Made by a program: the position numbers and the translations under genes. Shown piece after piece: positions 1-6,657 of a stretch of DNA of 10,907 nucleotides. The notes beneath the pieces are model-generated. The model was not told where the DNA came from. It made no database searches and saw nothing but the letters and a program-made list of their open reading frames with translations. This DNA comes from Betaproteobacteria bacterium (GTDB lineage: Bacteria > Pseudomonadota > Gammaproteobacteria > Burkholderiales > Burkholderiaceae_D): assembly GCA_015655165.1 (NCBI GenBank), contig JAATFN010000104.1, forward strand, positions 1-10,907, read 5' to 3'. The first letter of the stretch is position 1. Every line of letters begins with the position of its first letter.

Positions 1-864
1 CTAGCTAAGGATGTTGTCCTGTCGATGATTTCTCTGGACTATGACGATGTCTTGATGACAGCAGCAGGTCATCAGGCAGAAGCCATCCTTGAAGAAGTCA
101 TGACCAAATACAAAGGCAATTATATTCTGGCAGTCGAAGGCAATCCGCCATTGAACCAGGATGGTATGAGCTGCATCATTGGTGGCAGACCGTTCATCGA
201 ACAGTTGCGACATGTTGCCAAAGATGCAAAAGCAATTATCTCATGGGGTTCATGTGCTTCTTGGGGATGCGTGCAAGCAGCCAAACCCAATCCGACACAA
301 GCAACACCGATTCATAAAGTGATTCTGGACAAGCCAATTATTAAAGTACCGGGTTGTCCTCCCATTGCTGAAGTCATGACAGGTGTCATTACTTACATGC
401 TGACTTTTGACAAAATTCCGGAGCTCGATCGTCAGGGACGTCCGAAGATGTTCTATAGCCAACGTATCCATGACAAGTGCTATCGCCGCTCACACTTTGA
501 TGCAGGACAGTTTGTCGAATCATGGGACGATGAGTCTGCCCGTAAAGGATATTGTCTATACAAAGTCGGATGCAAAGGACCGACTACATATAACGCCTGC
601 TCAACAACACGCTGGAATGAAGGAACCAGTTTCCCTATCCAGTCCGGTCATGGTTGTATCGGTTGCTCGGAAGACGGCTTCTGGGACAAGGGTTCTTTCT
701 ACGATCGCCTGACAGATATCAACCAGTTTGGCATTGAAGCCAATGCTGACGAGATTGGTGGTACTGCAGCTGTGATTACTGGTGCTGCAGTTGCAGCACA
801 TGCTGCTGTTTCTGCAATCAAGCGTGCCACACTGAAAAAAGATCCGGCACAAACAGAACATTGA
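1..864 (+). CDS. hupS: Uptake [NiFe] hydrogenase small subunit, 5'-partial (HupS/HoxK/HyaA)
   Basis: This is the FeS electron-transfer subunit, which passes electrons from the NiFe site to cytochrome b on the periplasmic side of the inner membrane. Frame 1 is open from the first base, so the gene starts upstream; the ATG at 25 is internal, because the preceding codons read as family sequence. 287 residues are visible. The Tat signal, the first TCCS-type proximal cysteines and about 30 mature residues are missing. Visible ligands (codon number here): proximal cluster C85 and C119, with an extra C90 in GSCASWGC; distal cluster H157 and C160 in HDKC, with later cysteines in GYCLYKVGC; medial-cluster cysteines around GCIGC. 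Adding 30 aligns C85, C90, C119, H157 and C160 with HoxK/HyaA 115, 120, 149, 187 and 190 (numbering from memory). Residues about 252-272 form the hydrophobic C-terminal anchor helix. The extra Cys points to an O2-tolerant group 1d enzyme. Confidence 0.97.
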   Translation, partial: LAKDVVLSMISLDYDDVLMTAAGHQAEAILEEVMTKYKGNYILAVEGNPPLNQDGMSCIIGGRPFIEQLRHVAKDAKAIISWGSCASWGCVQAAKPNPTQATPIHKVILDKPIIKVPGCPPIAEVMTGVITYMLTFDKIPELDRQGRPKMFYSQRIHDKCYRRSHFDAGQFVESWDDESARKGYCLYKVGCKGPTTYNACSTTRWNEGTSFPIQSGHGCIGCSEDGFWDKGSFYDRLTDINQFGIEANADEIGGTAAVITGAAVAAHAAVSAIKRATLKKDPAQTEH

Positions 865-895
865 TACGCATTTATTGCGGCGGAAAAAATACATG

Positions 896-921
896 CTGCG
901 TGTCATATGCAATGCACGCAG
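896..921 (+). other. Intercistronic hairpin between hupS and hupL
   Basis: A perfect 7-bp inverted repeat: CTGCGTG at 896-902 and CACGCAG at 915-921, with a 12-nt loop (903-914). It lies in the 75-nt hupS-hupL gap, 7 nt before the hupL ribosome binding site. No T-run follows, so it does not look like an intrinsic terminator. A role in mRNA processing, stability or setting the subunit ratio is inference only. Confidence 0.5.
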
Positions 922-928
922 ATGAAAC

Positions 929-933
929 AAGGA
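929..933 (+). promoter_or_regulatory. Ribosome binding site of hupL
   Basis: AAGGA lies 6 nt before the ATG at 940 and decides the hupL start. The upstream in-frame ATG at 907 sits inside the loop of the 896-921 hairpin and has no Shine-Dalgarno. Confidence 0.7.
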
Positions 934-939
934 CAAGAC

Positions 940-2802
940 ATGGCAAATAATCAGGCACAGGCATTAAAGCCGAATGACAGTGGTCGTCGTATCGTTGTGG
1001 ATCCGATCACACGTATTGAAGGACACTTGCGCGTAGAAGTGAATATCGATGCGAATAATGTCATCCGCAACGCGGTATCCACAGGAACGATGTGGCGTGG
1101 TCTGGAAGTCATTTTAAAAGGACGGGACCCCCGGGATGCATGGGCATTTGTGGAACGTATTTGTGGTGTGTGTACAGGGTGTCACGCATTGGCATCGGTA
1201 CGTGCGGTAGAAGATGCGCTGGGTATAGAAATACCGAAAAATGCGTATCTGATTCGTGAAATGATGGCCAAGACATTGCAAGTGCATGATCATGCCGTGC
1301 ATTTCTACCACTTACATGCATTAGACTGGGTCGATATCATTGCTGCATTGAAGGCTGATCCTAAAAAGACATCCGAATTGCAGCAAATGGTTTCACCATC
1401 GCATCCCATGTCTTCCCCGGGTTATTTCCGCGACATTCAAAACCGCGTTAAAAAGTTTGTCGAAAGTGGTCAATTAGGTCCTTTCAAAAACGGCTACTGG
1501 GGGAATGCATCCTATAAGCTGCCACCCGAAGCCAATTTAATGGCCTTGGCCCATTATCTGGAAGCACTCGATTTACAAAAAGAATGGGTAAAAATCCATA
1601 CGATTTTTGGTGGTAAAAATCCACATCCGAATTATCTGGTCGGTGGTGTTCCTTGCGCCATTAATCTTGATGGTAATGGTGGTGCCGGTGCGCCATTGAA
1701 TATGGAACGTCTGAATTTCGTCAAGGCCAGGATCGAAGAAGCGATCACGTTCTGTCGCGATGTCTATGTGCCTGATGTGCTGGCAATTGGTACGATTTAT
1801 AAAGATGCCGGCTGGTTATATGGTGGTGGTTTGTCAGCGACCAATGTGATGGATTATGGCACGTATGCCAAAGTCAATCACGATAGCAGTACTAACCAGA
1901 TACCCGGTGGTGCCATTTTGAATGGTAACTGGGATGAAATATTTCCTGTTGATCCACGCGATCCTGAACAAGTCCAAGAGTTTGTTGCCCACTCCTGGTA
2001 TACCTATGCGGATGAGACAAAAGGTCTGCATCCATGGGACGGTGTTACAGAACCGAATTATGTTCTGGGTGCAAGAACAAAAGGCACACGTACAGCGATC
2101 GAACAGATTGACGAACAAGCGAAGTATTCATGGGTCAAGTCCCCACGCTGGCGTGGACATCCAATGGAAGTCGGTCCATTGGCGCGTTACATTCTTGGCT
2201 TTGCGCATGCCACAAAAAATCCTAACAATACGGGCGCGTCTCACATCAAGAATCAGATTGTGGAAGCGGCCTATGCGATTAATACCGGCATTCCGAAACA
2301 GCTGGGACTTAAAGAAACGGCTTATACCGCCAAACAGTTGTTGCCGACAACAATTGGCCGAACGTTGGCGCGTGCATTGGAAGCGCAGTATTGTGCAGAG
2401 ATGATGCTGGACGATTTTAATGAAATGATTGCCAACATCAAAGCAGGTGATTCATCGACTGCCAATGTGGAAAAATGGGATCCTAAAAGCTGGCCTAAAG
2501 AAGCACAAGGGGTCGGCACTGTGGCAGCACCACGTGGTGCGCTGGGACACTGGATCAAGATTAAAGACGGCAAAATCGAAAATTATCAATGTGTGGTACC
2601 AAGTACGTGGAATGCCGGTCCACGCGACCCCAAAGGACAAATCGGTGCATTCGAAGCATCGTTGTTAAATACACCGATGTCCAATCCTGATCAACCACTG
2701 GAAATCTTGCGTACGTTGCATTCTTTCGATCCATGTATGGCATGTTCGACGCACATCATGAGTCCGGATGGTCAGGAAATGACAAAGGTCACAGTACGTT
2801 AA
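940..2802 (+). CDS. hupL: Uptake [NiFe] hydrogenase large subunit (HupL/HoxG/HyaB)
   Basis: This is the catalytic subunit that carries the NiFe(CN)2CO centre and oxidises H2. The start at 940 (MANNQAQ) is preferred over ATG 907 because of the AAGGA at 929-933. It gives 620 residues, close to the ~618 I recall for HoxG. Motifs: [13 protein letters not shown] near the N-terminus; RICGVC with C75 and C78, the same numbers as in HoxG; C-terminal DPCMACSTH with C599, C602 and H605. The four cysteines are the Ni/Fe ligands. After H605 there is a 15-residue tail ([15 protein letters not shown]), the peptide removed by the HupD protease after nickel insertion. The protein has no signal peptide; the family is exported folded with the small subunit through Tat. 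It follows hupS by 75 nt and precedes hupC by 32 nt. All key residues are present. Confidence 0.98.
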   Translation: MANNQAQALKPNDSGRRIVVDPITRIEGHLRVEVNIDANNVIRNAVSTGTMWRGLEVILKGRDPRDAWAFVERICGVCTGCHALASVRAVEDALGIEIPKNAYLIREMMAKTLQVHDHAVHFYHLHALDWVDIIAALKADPKKTSELQQMVSPSHPMSSPGYFRDIQNRVKKFVESGQLGPFKNGYWGNASYKLPPEANLMALAHYLEALDLQKEWVKIHTIFGGKNPHPNYLVGGVPCAINLDGNGGAGAPLNMERLNFVKARIEEAITFCRDVYVPDVLAIGTIYKDAGWLYGGGLSATNVMDYGTYAKVNHDSSTNQIPGGAILNGNWDEIFPVDPRDPEQVQEFVAHSWYTYADETKGLHPWDGVTEPNYVLGARTKGTRTAIEQIDEQAKYSWVKSPRWRGHPMEVGPLARYILGFAHATKNPNNTGASHIKNQIVEAAYAINTGIPKQLGLKETAYTAKQLLPTTIGRTLARALEAQYCAEMMLDDFNEMIANIKAGDSSTANVEKWDPKSWPKEAQGVGTVAAPRGALGHWIKIKDGKIENYQCVVPSTWNAGPRDPKGQIGAFEASLLNTPMSNPDQPLEILRTLHSFDPCMACSTHIMSPDGQEMTKVTVR

Positions 2803-2834
2803 CTGTAGTGTGACGCAACAGTACAGGAGGCAAT

Positions 2835-3554
2835 ATGACAGAAAAAAATACAATAGATGTGAGTGTTGACGATGACAGTCCAAAGTCACAGACAGAGTCT
2901 CTTCGATCAGTGTACGTCTACGAGGCACCTGTGCGAATCTGGCACTGGATCAATGTGTTGGCAATGATCGTGTTGATGGTGACAGGTTACTTTATTGGTA
3001 AACCGCTGCCAACCCAGCCAGGTGAAGCCAGCGCGAATTTCTTGATGGGATATATCCGGTTTGCACATTTTACAGCGGCTTATATTTTTTCGATCGGTAT
3101 GCTGGCACGTATTTATTGGGCAATTGTTGGTAATCGCCATGCGCGTGAAATGTTCTGGGTGCCTATTTTCCGGGCGTATTACTGGAAAGGGCTTTGGTCG
3201 ATGCTGAAATGGTATACGTTTTCACTATCAAAGCCGAACCGTTATCTGGGCCACAATCCGATGGCGCGTATGGCGATGTTTGGTTATTTTTTGATTGCGA
3301 TATTTATGTTGTTCACCGGTTTTGCACTATATGCGGAAGGATCGCAACGTGGTTCATGGGCTGATACGGTATTTGGTTGGGTCATACCGTTAATGGGGCA
3401 ATCGCAAGATGTGCATACCTGGCATCGACTCGGTATGTGGGCGATGGTTATCTTCACGATCATGCATATTTATTCTGCCATTCGCGAAGATATCATGGGG
3501 CGTGCCAGTGTTGTCAGCACAATGATTTCCGGCCACCGTACTTTCAAAGGATAA
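2835..3554 (+). CDS. hupC: Hydrogenase cytochrome b subunit (HupC/HoxZ/HyaC)
   Basis: This is the di-haem membrane anchor that takes electrons from HupS and reduces the quinone pool. It has 239 residues, and AGGAGG at 2825-2830 precedes the ATG. An acidic cytoplasmic N-terminus of about 30 residues is followed by four hydrophobic helices, roughly 36-55, 69-98, 144-167 and 194-217. Candidate haem ligands are H37 (RIWHWIN), H78 (RFAHF), and H194/H197 (HTWHRLG) with H211 (TIMHIYS). The pattern and length fit the HyaC/HupC Ni/Fe-hydrogenase b-type cytochrome family. Its stop (3552-3554) lies just upstream of hupD, so the hupD Shine-Dalgarno overlaps its last codons. Confidence 0.96.
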   Translation: MTEKNTIDVSVDDDSPKSQTESLRSVYVYEAPVRIWHWINVLAMIVLMVTGYFIGKPLPTQPGEASANFLMGYIRFAHFTAAYIFSIGMLARIYWAIVGNRHAREMFWVPIFRAYYWKGLWSMLKWYTFSLSKPNRYLGHNPMARMAMFGYFLIAIFMLFTGFALYAEGSQRGSWADTVFGWVIPLMGQSQDVHTWHRLGMWAMVIFTIMHIYSAIREDIMGRASVVSTMISGHRTFKG

Positions 3555-3559
3555 GCATT

Positions 3560-4216
3560 ATGCATCATGTTGATTTTCCAAATGATGCACCTGCCATTTT
3601 AGTACTGGGTATTGGAAATGTGTTATGGGCAGATGAGGGTTTCGGTGTGCGCTGTGCAGAGATGTTGCAAAGACGTTTTGAATTTGCACCCAATGTGCAG
3701 TTAATCGATGGCGGAACTCAGGGGTTGTACTTGATCCAGCATGTACAGTCTGCAGATTATTTGCTGATTTTTGATGCGGTCGATTATGGCATGGCACCCG
3801 GTACATTAAAACTTGTGCAAAACGACGAAGTCCCAAAATATATGGGTGCCAAGAAAATGAGTTTGCATCAGACCGGTTTCCAGGAAGTCTTGGCATTGGC
3901 AGAGTTAACGGGGCGCTATCCGGAAAAGGTCGTATTGATTGGCTGTCAGCCGGAAGAAATTGAAGATTATGGTGGCAGTTTACGTTCCTTGATAAAAAAA
4001 GCGATCGAGCCAGCCTTGCAACAGGCCCTGGTTTTTTTACAGGCATGGGGAGCGGCGCCTGCCATCCGTACAACTCCGTTGTCGGAAGAAGAGGCCATTA
4101 CCTTGCCCCATCTGGCACTGGAGCGTTACGAGGCACAGCGGCCATCCGAAGAAACCGCACCACGTATTGGTGACGAACGGTTTTTGCCGCGCGAGGTGGT
4201 ACGACCATGTGTATAG
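3560..4216 (+). CDS. hupD: Hydrogenase maturation endopeptidase (HupD/HoxM/HyaD)
   Basis: This nickel-dependent protease clips the C-terminal tail of the HupL precursor once the NiFe site is loaded. It has 218 residues from ATG 3560, with AAAGGA at 3546-3551 spaced 8 nt. The reading frame stays open upstream to an ATG at 3377, but that stretch lies inside hupC and is not family-like. Motifs: GIGNVLWADEGFGVR with E26, LIFDAVDYG with D72, and KMSLHQTGFQE with H103. These three correspond to the metal-binding E16, D62 and H93 of HybD, with a constant offset of 10. The C-terminal tail after about residue 165 is variable and longer than in HyaD (~195 residues as I recall). The last 10 nt overlap hupF, which forces the terminal residues Pro-Cys-Val. 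Confidence 0.96.
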   Translation: MHHVDFPNDAPAILVLGIGNVLWADEGFGVRCAEMLQRRFEFAPNVQLIDGGTQGLYLIQHVQSADYLLIFDAVDYGMAPGTLKLVQNDEVPKYMGAKKMSLHQTGFQEVLALAELTGRYPEKVVLIGCQPEEIEDYGGSLRSLIKKAIEPALQQALVFLQAWGAAPAIRTTPLSEEEAITLPHLALERYEAQRPSEETAPRIGDERFLPREVVRPCV

Positions 4217-4539
4217 GCATTCCCATGCAGGTTGAGGTTGTAGAAGACGGGTTTGTCGTATGTTACGGACGTGGTGAACGCCGACGTATATCGACGTTGT
4301 TGATTGGTGACTGTGTGCCTGGTGAGTGGTTGCTGACATTTATCGATGATGCGCGTGAAAAAATCGATGCGGTACGTGCAGGGGAAATCAATTCTGTACT
4401 GGATATGTTGGAAGGCGCACTTGGTGGAGGTGTGCAATCTGACGTAGTAGATTTTGTATTGCCATCAAGCATGAATGCCAACGAGCTTGCAAAACAACTG
4501 CATATTCACGATGCTGTATTGAATGAAAGACCGGTATGA
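4207..4539 (+). CDS. hupF: HypC-family hydrogenase maturation chaperone (HupF/HoxL)
   Basis: This is a HypC paralogue dedicated to this hydrogenase. In the known systems HupF/HoxL binds the large subunit or HupK/HoxV and helps deliver Fe(CN)2CO or protect it from O2. The protein is 110 residues and starts MCIGIPMQVE, the HypC signature; Cys2 is the catalytic cysteine, exposed once Met1 is removed. It is longer than the 82-residue HypC at 10339 because of an extra C-terminal segment. GAGGTGG at 4193-4199 lies 7 nt before the ATG. It overlaps hupD by 10 nt and the next gene by 4 nt (ATGA), so translational coupling is likely. I call it HupF rather than HypC because of its position after hupD and the separate hypC downstream. 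Confidence 0.94.
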   Translation: MCIGIPMQVEVVEDGFVVCYGRGERRRISTLLIGDCVPGEWLLTFIDDAREKIDAVRAGEINSVLDMLEGALGGGVQSDVVDFVLPSSMNANELAKQLHIHDAVLNERPV

Positions 4540-5021
4540 ATAATGACCTATCCATGTTGCAAACGCCTGCCCCCCATACGCTATCATTGACGCCGCCATT
4601 AATGCAACGCTTGGTCAATGAATTCGGTGCGTGCTGGGTTGACGAGAATACACTGGCATCCTTTTTACAACGCAGTGGGGATTATGTGTTGTTTATCGGT
4701 GGCGATCCGATCCGGTTTCCCGAATGTCTCGATGTCGCGGTCATCTTGCCGGAATTACAAAAACAATTTGGCGGGCGTTTCAATGTCGGTGTTGCACAGC
4801 GCAATAGTGAGGATGCGATTGCCAAACGTTATGGCGCAAACAGACGCCCATCATTGATTTTTTTACGTGACGGTCAATATGTGACAACAGTTGCAGGTAT
4901 GCTGGACTGGGACGTTTATGTGCATGAGGTCGAGAAGGCATTAAGCGCACCTGTTTCAAGACCACCTACAATCGGTATTCCGTTGGTCTCGGCACAAGCC
5001 ACCAATAATAGCTGTCATTGA
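4536..5021 (+). CDS. hupG: HyaE-family, thioredoxin-like maturation protein (HupG/HoxO)
   Basis: A 161-residue protein of the HyaE/HupG family. Related proteins act as chaperones for the hydrogenase small subunit precursor before Tat export and are tied to O2-tolerant uptake enzymes. The fold is thioredoxin-like: a strand VLFIGG at 51-56, and RRPSLIFLRDG at 103-113 with the cis-Pro position at P105. The redox CxxC is absent; the equivalent region reads GGDPIRFPECLD with a single Cys64, as expected for a non-redox HyaE. The ATG overlaps the hupF stop as ATGA. No strong Shine-Dalgarno was seen, so coupled re-initiation is likely. Confidence 0.93.
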   Translation: MNNDLSMLQTPAPHTLSLTPPLMQRLVNEFGACWVDENTLASFLQRSGDYVLFIGGDPIRFPECLDVAVILPELQKQFGGRFNVGVAQRNSEDAIAKRYGANRRPSLIFLRDGQYVTTVAGMLDWDVYVHEVEKALSAPVSRPPTIGIPLVSAQATNNSCH

Positions 5022-5046
5022 TACACCGCATTTAACCCGGGTGTAT
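5021..5046 (+). other. Intercistronic hairpin between hupG and hupH
   Basis: A perfect 7-bp inverted repeat: ATACACC at 5021-5027 and GGTGTAT at 5040-5046, with a 12-nt loop. It begins on the last base of the hupG stop codon and ends 12 nt before the hupH Shine-Dalgarno (GAGGAG, 5059-5064). No T-run follows, so a rho-independent terminator is unlikely. Function is unknown; mRNA processing or pausing is possible. Confidence 0.45.
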
Positions 5047-5072
5047 AAGCCCTATTCTGAGGAGACATACGG

Positions 5073-5936
5073 ATGAAATCATTTCCGATACCGGTAGTTG
5101 GCATTGGGCCTGGCAGTCAAGTCGAAGACGAAGAGCTCAGTTATATGAGCATGCCGCAAGGTATGCAAACCTATCACTCCCCTATTCTTCCCGAGCTGGA
5201 AGTTATCTCGTCACTTAAAGCTGCACATAGTGTATTGCATGCTATACATCAGGCGGTTGTGCAAGTTGCTGCCGGCGCACAGCCGATGTCAGTCGATTTG
5301 TCACAACTGGATGTGGCCAATTTACAATTGGTCAATCAGGTGTTGGGAGAAGGAGAAGTCAGTGCCCGTGTCGAAGCACAGTATTCGATCCGGATTCAGG
5401 AGTCGGTATTTACTGGGGTTTGGCGCACCGTCATCAGCGATGGTGTGCAAGTGATTTCCGACCATATCGATATTGGGCGGATACCGCCAGTATTGACGCT
5501 GGCAGCCTTGCAAGGTGCCAAGCCTTTGGATAATGCGGTACTGCATATTCCCGAAGTATTGCCACCTGGAGTGATGAATGCACCATCGATTATTACCGAG
5601 TTAAATGACAAAATCGCGACATGGCAAGTCGGTATGCCGGCGCATGTGATCAATTTGACTTTGCTGCCTTTATCCGAAGAGGATGTGGGATTTCTCGAGC
5701 AACAATTGGCAGGTGGATCGGTGTTGATTTTGTCACGCGGATATGGAAATTGCCGCATTCTCAGTACGATCATTCCTAATTGCTGGCGTGTTGTTTATTA
5801 CAATTCATCAGATTCTCTATTATTAAATACAATCGAAATTATCGATATTCCGGAAGTGGCTTGTGCCGCACAGGAAGATTTGGAAGATTCAAGCGAGCGA
5901 CTGGCTGAAGTACTGGTATGGATGGAGGGAGAATGA
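5073..5936 (+). CDS. hupH: Hydrogenase expression/maturation protein, HyaF family (HupH/HoxQ)
   Basis: A 287-residue HupH/HyaF-family protein. In relatives it works with HupG/HoxO on the small subunit precursor, probably in FeS cluster assembly or export control. GAGGAG at 5059-5064 lies 8 nt before the ATG. Family features: IPVVGIGPGSQ at residues 6-16; a long middle region; and a conserved C-terminal block running from SRGYGNCRILST through the WRVVYYNSSDSLLLNT segment to DIPEVACAAQEDL. It is one of the few genes here not overlapping its upstream neighbour: a 51-nt gap with a hairpin precedes it. Its stop overlaps hupI as ATGA. No membrane segment or signal peptide is visible. Confidence 0.94.
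   Translation: MKSFPIPVVGIGPGSQVEDEELSYMSMPQGMQTYHSPILPELEVISSLKAAHSVLHAIHQAVVQVAAGAQPMSVDLSQLDVANLQLVNQVLGEGEVSARVEAQYSIRIQESVFTGVWRTVISDGVQVISDHIDIGRIPPVLTLAALQGAKPLDNAVLHIPEVLPPGVMNAPSIITELNDKIATWQVGMPAHVINLTLLPLSEEDVGFLEQQLAGGSVLILSRGYGNCRILSTIIPNCWRVVYYNSSDSLLLNTIEIIDIPEVACAAQEDLEDSSERLAEVLVWMEGE
5924..5928 (+). promoter_or_regulatory. Ribosome binding site of hupI
   Basis: GGAGG just before ATG 5933 (4-nt spacing), inside the last codons of hupH. It supports 5933 over the in-frame ATG at 5918, which has no Shine-Dalgarno. Confidence 0.55.
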
Positions 5937-6157
5937 CCTCCGGTTTCGAGGGAAGCTATCTGGGCGATGTCAGTAAGATTGCACCAGAAACGCGGCTGGA
6001 ATGTAAGATTTGCTGGTGGGTTTATGATCCACAACAGGGAGATCCTGTCTGGCAGATTCCTCCGGGTACACCGTTTTCAGCACTGCCGGAACACTGGCGT
6101 TGTCCGAATTGTGATGGTGCTGCGGATCAATTTATGATTTTATCTGCGGATGCATAA
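5933..6157 (+). CDS. hupI: Hydrogenase-associated rubredoxin (HupI/HoxR)
   Basis: A 74-residue rubredoxin with one Fe(Cys)4 site: C24-K-I-C27 and C57-P-N-C60. Aromatic core residues W28, W29 and Y31 follow the first pair, and W55 precedes the second. Compared with a free rubredoxin (~53 residues) it has about 20 extra N-terminal residues (MTSGFEGSYLGDV...), as in HupI/HoxR. In known O2-tolerant hydrogenases the rubredoxin is needed for activity under air and is thought to tune the proximal FeS cluster of the small subunit; that is family knowledge, not visible here. The start at 5933 overlaps the hupH stop (ATGA); the stop shares one base with the start of hupJ (TAATG). Confidence 0.95.
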   Translation: MTSGFEGSYLGDVSKIAPETRLECKICWWVYDPQQGDPVWQIPPGTPFSALPEHWRCPNCDGAADQFMILSADA

Positions 6158-6657
6158 TGTTGCTTGGGCACGATATCGCTATGTCATCATTGGAAGCACA
6201 AGTCCAGACTCTGGTGGAGGCATTTCGCGTAGTTGGCACGACACGTATGGCAGATGTACCGATTACCAATACGTTACTGGACGTTGCTGCAATTGATTTT
6301 GAGGTAACAACGGATGATACGGGTGCGAAAGCCGGGTACGGTATTTTATTGACACCCTGGTTCATGAATCTGATCTGGTTGCCTTTGGATGGACCAACAG
6401 TGCTGCCAATAGGCCAGACGACAGTTCGTTGCTTGGGTGAATCTGAATTTGAATTTATTGGTGCTTGCGAAGAACAATTCGGTCCCTATGAAATGTGCTC
6501 GCTGTTTTCTCCGATGTTCGAATTTGCCGATCAGGCAGCAGCTTGTGACACCGCACGCGAAATATTGCGACTGTTACGGTTGGTACCAGAGGACATGCCG
6601 GACGCGCACAGTGGCAGACGTGCATTTTTGTTCGGGCGTGCAAGGCCGCCGGTATGA
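6157..6657 (+). CDS. hupJ: HybE-family hydrogenase assembly chaperone (HupJ/HoxT)
   Basis: A 166-residue protein of the HybE/HupJ family. Characteristic blocks are GILLTPWFMNLIWLP at residues 62-76, a G-E-x-E-F segment near 94-100, and SLFSPMFEFAD at 115-125, followed by a helix rich in Ala. HybE relatives are small-subunit chaperones that help hold export until assembly is complete; the exact role of HupJ is less certain. ATG 6157 overlaps the hupI stop by one base. An in-frame ATG at 6181 is an alternative start that would remove eight residues (MLLGHDIA). No clear Shine-Dalgarno was seen for either, so coupling to hupI is likely. Confidence 0.9.
   Translation: MLLGHDIAMSSLEAQVQTLVEAFRVVGTTRMADVPITNTLLDVAAIDFEVTTDDTGAKAGYGILLTPWFMNLIWLPLDGPTVLPIGQTTVRCLGESEFEFIGACEEQFGPYEMCSLFSPMFEFADQAAACDTAREILRLLRLVPEDMPDAHSGRRAFLFGRARPPV

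Noticed and set aside
907..939. hupL start at ATG 907
   Set aside because: It has no ribosome binding site and falls in a hairpin loop. ATG 940 has AAGGA at good spacing and puts the active-site cysteines at the HoxG positions.
2791..2826. Repeated ACAGT/ACTGT arms around the hupL stop as a terminator or operator
   Set aside because: The stems are only 5 bp, compete with each other, and no T-run follows.
3377..3559. Long N-terminal extension of hupD starting at ATG 3377
   Set aside because: The stretch lies out of frame inside conserved hupC, shows no family similarity, and a good Shine-Dalgarno sits before ATG 3560.
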